From: an uncultured Porphyromonadaceae bacterium
GTDB lineage: Bacteria; Bacteroidota; Bacteroidia; Bacteroidales; Muribaculaceae
NCBI GenBank assembly: GCA_900548705.1
Contig: URLF01000096.1
Coordinates: forward strand, 1-9,305
Length of the DNA stretch: 9,305 nt
Direction of reading: 5' to 3'
Shown here piece after piece: positions 7,601 to 9,305 of the stretch (positions within the stretch are counted from its first letter, which is position 1; the number at the start of each line of letters is the position of its first letter). The notes under the pieces are model-generated. The model was given only the letters and a program-made list of their open reading frames with translations, ran no database searches and was not told where the DNA came from. A program made the position numbers and the translations under genes.

Positions 7601-8117
7601 CGACCATATGGCCGTTGAGGTGGTGATCGAGAACTCCACCATCGAGCTTTATCCCTTCATGTTCGACATCGACCGTTACCGCCTCGGGGTGATGGGCCAT
7701 AACGACATGGCCATGAATATGAATTACCACGTCTCGGTGTTGAAATCCCCCATACCGTTTAAGTTCGGCATCAACATCAAGGGGACACCCGAGAAGATGA
7801 AAGTGCGGCTCGGCGGGGCGAAGTTCAAGGAAAATATGATCGGCGAACGTCAGATGATTGCCGACAACACCCGCGTCAACCTCGTCCAGCAGATTGACAA
7901 CGTGTTCCGACGGGGTGTCTCCAAGGCCCGTCTCGGCAGGCTGCGCTTCCAGCGTCAAGGCTCCGCGCCGGTGTCGCTCGATTCCCTCAACGCCGACCTC
8001 GACAAGGATGACAACCTCTCCTACGCCGACTCCCTCAACATGATAAGGGCCGGTCTCATCGAGAACCCCGACACCCTCCGCTTCCCCCCGGCCGACCCCG
8101 CCTCCCCCGGCAAATGA
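4689..8117 (+). CDS. Large AsmA-family envelope protein
   Basis: The 1142-residue product has a basic cytoplasmic start (RRKKPLWRRVLKW), one membrane segment at about 25-49 ending WILTPSRLTPLVEKQ, and a long remainder predicted to be periplasmic. AsmA/TamB-type proteins form long beta-rich bridges with a lipid-carrying groove between inner and outer membrane; a similar role in lipid or envelope homeostasis is expected here but not shown. The N-terminal part (about 50-100: TPLVEKQASEYLDADVTASRIELTFWKTFP is too long to be chance, seen as its pieces LTPLVEK, ASEYL and FWKTFPRM) fits the AsmA N-terminus. The middle alternates short beta-strand segments typical of the family. The conserved C-terminal region, about 955-1077, includes FKDKKKNMIDHM, IELYPFMFDIDRYRLGVMG, SPIPFKFGINIKGTPEKMKVRLG and NLVQQIDNVFRRG. 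The tail is proline-rich. The start ATG comes 1 base after the lipoprotein stop, so the genes are probably translationally coupled. Confidence 0.88.
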   Translation: MTDNPDNTGKEPRRKKPLWRRVLKWTGVTAAVVAGLFLLICSLIVWILTPSRLTPLVEKQASEYLDADVTASRIELTFWKTFPRMRLDVDSLRIVSRSLDRLTPAERGALPADADSLLSVRSFHGAINVMQLLAGNIHLHDVVIDRPEVNLLQVNDSVANYQILPTSEEADTSATAIPGIRIDSFRILESGPLRFRSLVDSLDVTARLENVNVEGPDAPVYRLKLDGAADLPFLSEFDFADLTFGLDGSLVWNPDTPMAMAAKDVTLRLDDYAMRFSTAVDFTDDPVVTEFDGEVTDIPVEQALAHLPAELRKYTDPLKTDMKVSATAELTRPWRLADTILPSVKATLSIPRCRATYQTLRFSEFSGELAVDFDGADIDKSLFDLRKLHLAGEGVNLDLNVKATNVMADPRVDGDFNGSVDLSKIPPRLAAEIPVQLSGKINGETSFRFAMSDLTEENFHRVMADGSLTLRGINAQAEGVMTAWLREGVVEFGTTDSFVRDGQKVDSLLQVSLKIDTLSAVGLGMNLEMKNFKAGAGTVNRKGSADTTEINPFGGSVAVERLKFDAPADSMRARLRNARIGGALTRYKGNARSPLMNLRVFAGRMMFGQALNRVSLRDTEMTLTVNLRERKARRRNGVRNVNPVDSAARRTRDSIATAEALANGDIALTLDREDRRLLRRWDYKGTLRARRGSLTTPWFPLRNRLTDIDLRFNSDSIILTNLKYKAGESDFLINGTISNLRRALTSRRDNTLGVSLDVQSDTINVNQIVKAIFAGPALAQQTDSAAVWGSDDEQEGDHLAAMADTVTTGPVLVPHNIDAHFRMRANHILYSDLELHRFRGDLLLYDGAINLRNLSASTDIGSISVNGLYSSINPDSLQFGLGMKVDRFRLDRLTALVPAIDTLLPAMRDFAGTVNADIAVTTDLERNMDINIPSLRAAIKIEGDSLVLLDPDTFKTVSKWLLFKDKKKNMIDHMAVEVVIENSTIELYPFMFDIDRYRLGVMGHNDMAMNMNYHVSVLKSPIPFKFGINIKGTPEKMKVRLGGAKFKENMIGERQMIADNTRVNLVQQIDNVFRRGVSKARLGRLRFQRQGSAPVSLDSLNADLDKDDNLSYADSLNMIRAGLIENPDTLRFPPADPASPGK

Positions 8118-8139
8118 CGCCGCACAGATATACGGAAAG

Positions 8140-8171
8140 GTCTCACGCAGATTCCGCAGATACGCAGATTT
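8140..8171 (-). repeat. 32-base repeat core, copy 4 (left arm)
   Basis: Exact reverse complement of 95-126; identity to the left arm at 1763 continues for 41 bases to 8180. Confidence 0.9.
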
Positions 8172-8220
8172 CCCGCAGATATAAAGGAAGGTCTCACAGA
8201 TTACACAGATTACACAGAAG

Positions 8221-8232
8221 CCATCCGGATGG
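8221..8232. repeat. 12-bp palindrome CCATCCGGATGG, copy 2
   Basis: Perfect palindrome, at the end of a 22-base stretch (8211-8232) identical to 1855-1876. Confidence 0.85.
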
Positions 8233-8258
8233 CAGTGGGTTCTTTGTAATCAACTTTA

Positions 8259-8294
8259 ATCTGTGAAATCTGTGGAATCCGTGTAATCTGTGAG
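8259..8294 (+). repeat. Four in-phase degenerate 9-base units
   Basis: The units are atctgtgaa, atctgtgga, atccgtgta and atctgtgag, back to back with no slip. They show the 9-base period underlying all modules of the family. Confidence 0.85.
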
Positions 8295-8335
8295 AACCCC
8301 GGGAGCGAAGCGACCCCAATCCGCGAGGATACTGC

Positions 8336-8364
8336 CCGGATGGCCTCTGCGTAATCTGCGAGAC
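8336..8364 (+). repeat. Third repeat module, copy 2 (shorter form)
   Basis: It runs from ccggatggcctctgcg to atctgcgagac. It matches 2081-2118 but lacks exactly nine bases. Confidence 0.75.
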
Positions 8365-8380
8365 CCTTATCGGACAGCGT

Positions 8381-8410
8381 TGACGCGGACGCGCCGCGGC
8401 GCGTCCCTAC
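8381..8410. repeat. 30-base repeat with a perfect 20-bp GC palindrome, copy 2
   Basis: Identical to 2025-2054; the palindrome is at 8387-8406. Here it lies just inside the right core, whereas the first copy lies outside it. Confidence 0.85.
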
Positions 8411-8413
8411 CGG

Positions 8414-8445
8414 AAATCTGCGTATCTGCGGAATCTGCGTGAGAC
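8414..8445 (+). repeat. 32-base repeat core, copy 5 (right arm)
   Basis: Identical on the plus strand to 95-126 and 1975-2006; inverted relative to 8140-8171. Confidence 0.9.
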
Positions 8446-8483
8446 TCTTCCTGAATAGGGATTTGATGTCAGGGAGGGAAATG

Positions 8484-8515
8484 TTTCCGTGATTGGGAAA
8501 TAATGATTACCTTTG
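8484..8515 (+). promoter_or_regulatory. Bacteroidetes-type promoter for the aminotransferase gene
   Basis: TACCTTTG at 8508-8515 matches TAnnTTTG; TTTC at 8484-8487, one base from TTTG, is 20 bases upstream. The ATG follows at 8540, giving a leader of about 15-20 bases. The promoter lies between the repeat element and the gene, as at metK. Confidence 0.6.
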
Positions 8516-8539
8516 CAAAAACGAAATAACCGGAAAGTT

Positions 8540-9305
8540 ATGGAAACTTCGAGAATCGCAGAGAGAATCAGGCAGCTGGCCGTGTCGGCCACCCTGGCCA
8601 TGTCGCAGAAAAGCAGCGAGCTTAAAGCTGCCGGCGTGGATGTCGTCAACCTGTCGGTCGGAGAACCCGACTTCGACACCCCCGCCCATATCAAGGAGGC
8701 GGCCAAGAAAGCCATCGACGATAATTATTCCCATTATTCTCCGGTACCGGGCTACATGAGCCTGCGCGAAGCCATCGCCGACAAGCTCCGCAAGGAGAAC
8801 AAGACCTCCTTCGAGCCGGCCCAGGTGGTTGTCTCCACCGGTGCCAAACAAGCCCTGAGCAATGTCATCCTCGCCACCGTCAATCCCGGCGACGAGGTGG
8901 TGATTCCCGTTCCGGCGTGGGTGAGCTACGTCGAGATGGTCAAGCTCGCCGAAGGGAAGCCCGTGCTGGTTCCCGCCGGCTTGGAGCAGGGATTCAAGGT
9001 TACCCCCGCCCAGCTTGAGGCCGCCATCACCGACAAGACCCGCATGGTGATGCTCTGCTCCCCCTCCAACCCCTCCGGCGCGGTGTATGACCGCGAGGAA
9101 ATCAAGGGGCTTGTCGAGGTGTTGAAACGCCATCCCCGCGTCATCATCCTCTCTGACGAAATCTACGAGCATATCAACTATACATCCGAGGGACATGTCT
9201 CCTTCGGCGAATTCCCCGAAATCGCTGACCGTCTGGTGATTGTCAACGGGGTCTCCAAGGCATACGCCATGACCGGATGGCGCATGGGGTATCTCTGTGG
9301 ACCTG
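8540..9305 (+). CDS. aspC: Class I PLP-dependent aminotransferase, probably aspartate aminotransferase (3' end outside window)
   Basis: The first 255 residues are present and the frame is open to the window edge; family members are usually about 395-400. Such enzymes transfer an amino group between aspartate and 2-oxoglutarate in the cytosol, using pyridoxal phosphate. The visible fold-type I landmarks are NLSVGEPDFDTP (37-48), STGAKQAL (99-106), Trp127 stacking on the cofactor, SPSNPSG with Asn177, SDEIYE with Asp206 and Tyr209, and the Schiff-base Lys240 in SKAYAMTGWRMGY, with Arg248 as the phosphate-binding residue. The pattern resembles the Ib subgroup of bacterial aspartate aminotransferases. 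Related enzymes using aromatic or prephenate substrates share these motifs, so the substrate is probable, not certain. The start is MTETS-like only at this ATG (METSRIAERI), the usual N-terminus for the subgroup. Confidence 0.9.
   Translation, partial: METSRIAERIRQLAVSATLAMSQKSSELKAAGVDVVNLSVGEPDFDTPAHIKEAAKKAIDDNYSHYSPVPGYMSLREAIADKLRKENKTSFEPAQVVVSTGAKQALSNVILATVNPGDEVVIPVPAWVSYVEMVKLAEGKPVLVPAGLEQGFKVTPAQLEAAITDKTRMVMLCSPSNPSGAVYDREEIKGLVEVLKRHPRVIILSDEIYEHINYTSEGHVSFGEFPEIADRLVIVNGVSKAYAMTGWRMGYLCGP

Larger units (their letters stand above)
8140..8445. repeat. Second large inverted-repeat intergenic element, about 306 bp
   Basis: The outer 34 bases at 8140-8173 are the exact reverse complement of 8412-8445. 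The left inner module (8191-8232) again ends with the 12-bp palindrome. The right half is more complex than at 1761-2008: four in-phase 9-base units (8259-8294), then the third module (8336-8364), then the 30-base palindromic repeat (8381-8410), then the right core. It starts 22 bases after the AsmA stop codon and ends about 94 bases before the aminotransferase ATG. Confidence 0.9.

Noticed and set aside
6966..7958. Minus-strand open frame of 330 codons inside the AsmA gene
   Set aside because: It is opposite conserved AsmA C-terminal sequence and has a His/Val/Asp-rich product typical of antisense frames.
8118..8539. tRNA, rRNA or protein gene between AsmA and the aminotransferase
   Set aside because: I found no tRNA-like fold or plausible reading frame; the stretch is explained by repeat modules plus the promoter.

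Overview
The window looks like a GC-rich member of the Bacteroidales (Muribaculaceae or a nearby family is my best guess). Three things point there: TAnnTTTG-type promoters in front of genes instead of Shine-Dalgarno sites, a BspA-type leucine-rich repeat surface protein, and a DUF5715-like lipoprotein followed by a very large AsmA-family protein. No phage, plasmid, CRISPR or transposase gene is visible.

Layout from left to right: a possible terminator and half of a dispersed intergenic repeat (1-249); metK on the minus strand (250-1563); a 587-base intergenic stretch with the metK leader and promoter and a large inverted-repeat element (1564-2150); a secreted BspA-like LRR protein on the minus strand (2151-3662); a short divergent promoter region (3663-3799); a plus-strand two-gene operon with a 1-base gap, encoding a DUF5715-like lipoprotein with M15/LAS-peptidase-like residues (3800-4687) and an AsmA-family envelope protein (4689-8117); a 422-base intergenic stretch with a second copy of the repeat element (8118-8539); and the first 255 codons of a class I PLP-dependent aminotransferase, probably aspartate aminotransferase, running off the right edge (8540-9305).

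The housekeeping genes (metK, aminotransferase) and the envelope genes (LRR protein, lipoprotein, AsmA) do not form one pathway; only the lipoprotein/AsmA pair is clearly co-transcribed. The most unusual content lies between the genes. A family of modular repeats has a 32-base core in five exact copies (one alone, two inverted pairs), is built from degenerate 9-base units, and comes with a 12-bp palindrome and a separate 30-base element carrying a perfect 20-bp palindrome. The modules are in different orders at different loci, and one module pair differs by exactly one 9-base unit. Nothing here encodes a protein that would move them. They resemble REP/MITE-type non-autonomous elements, but that is inference.
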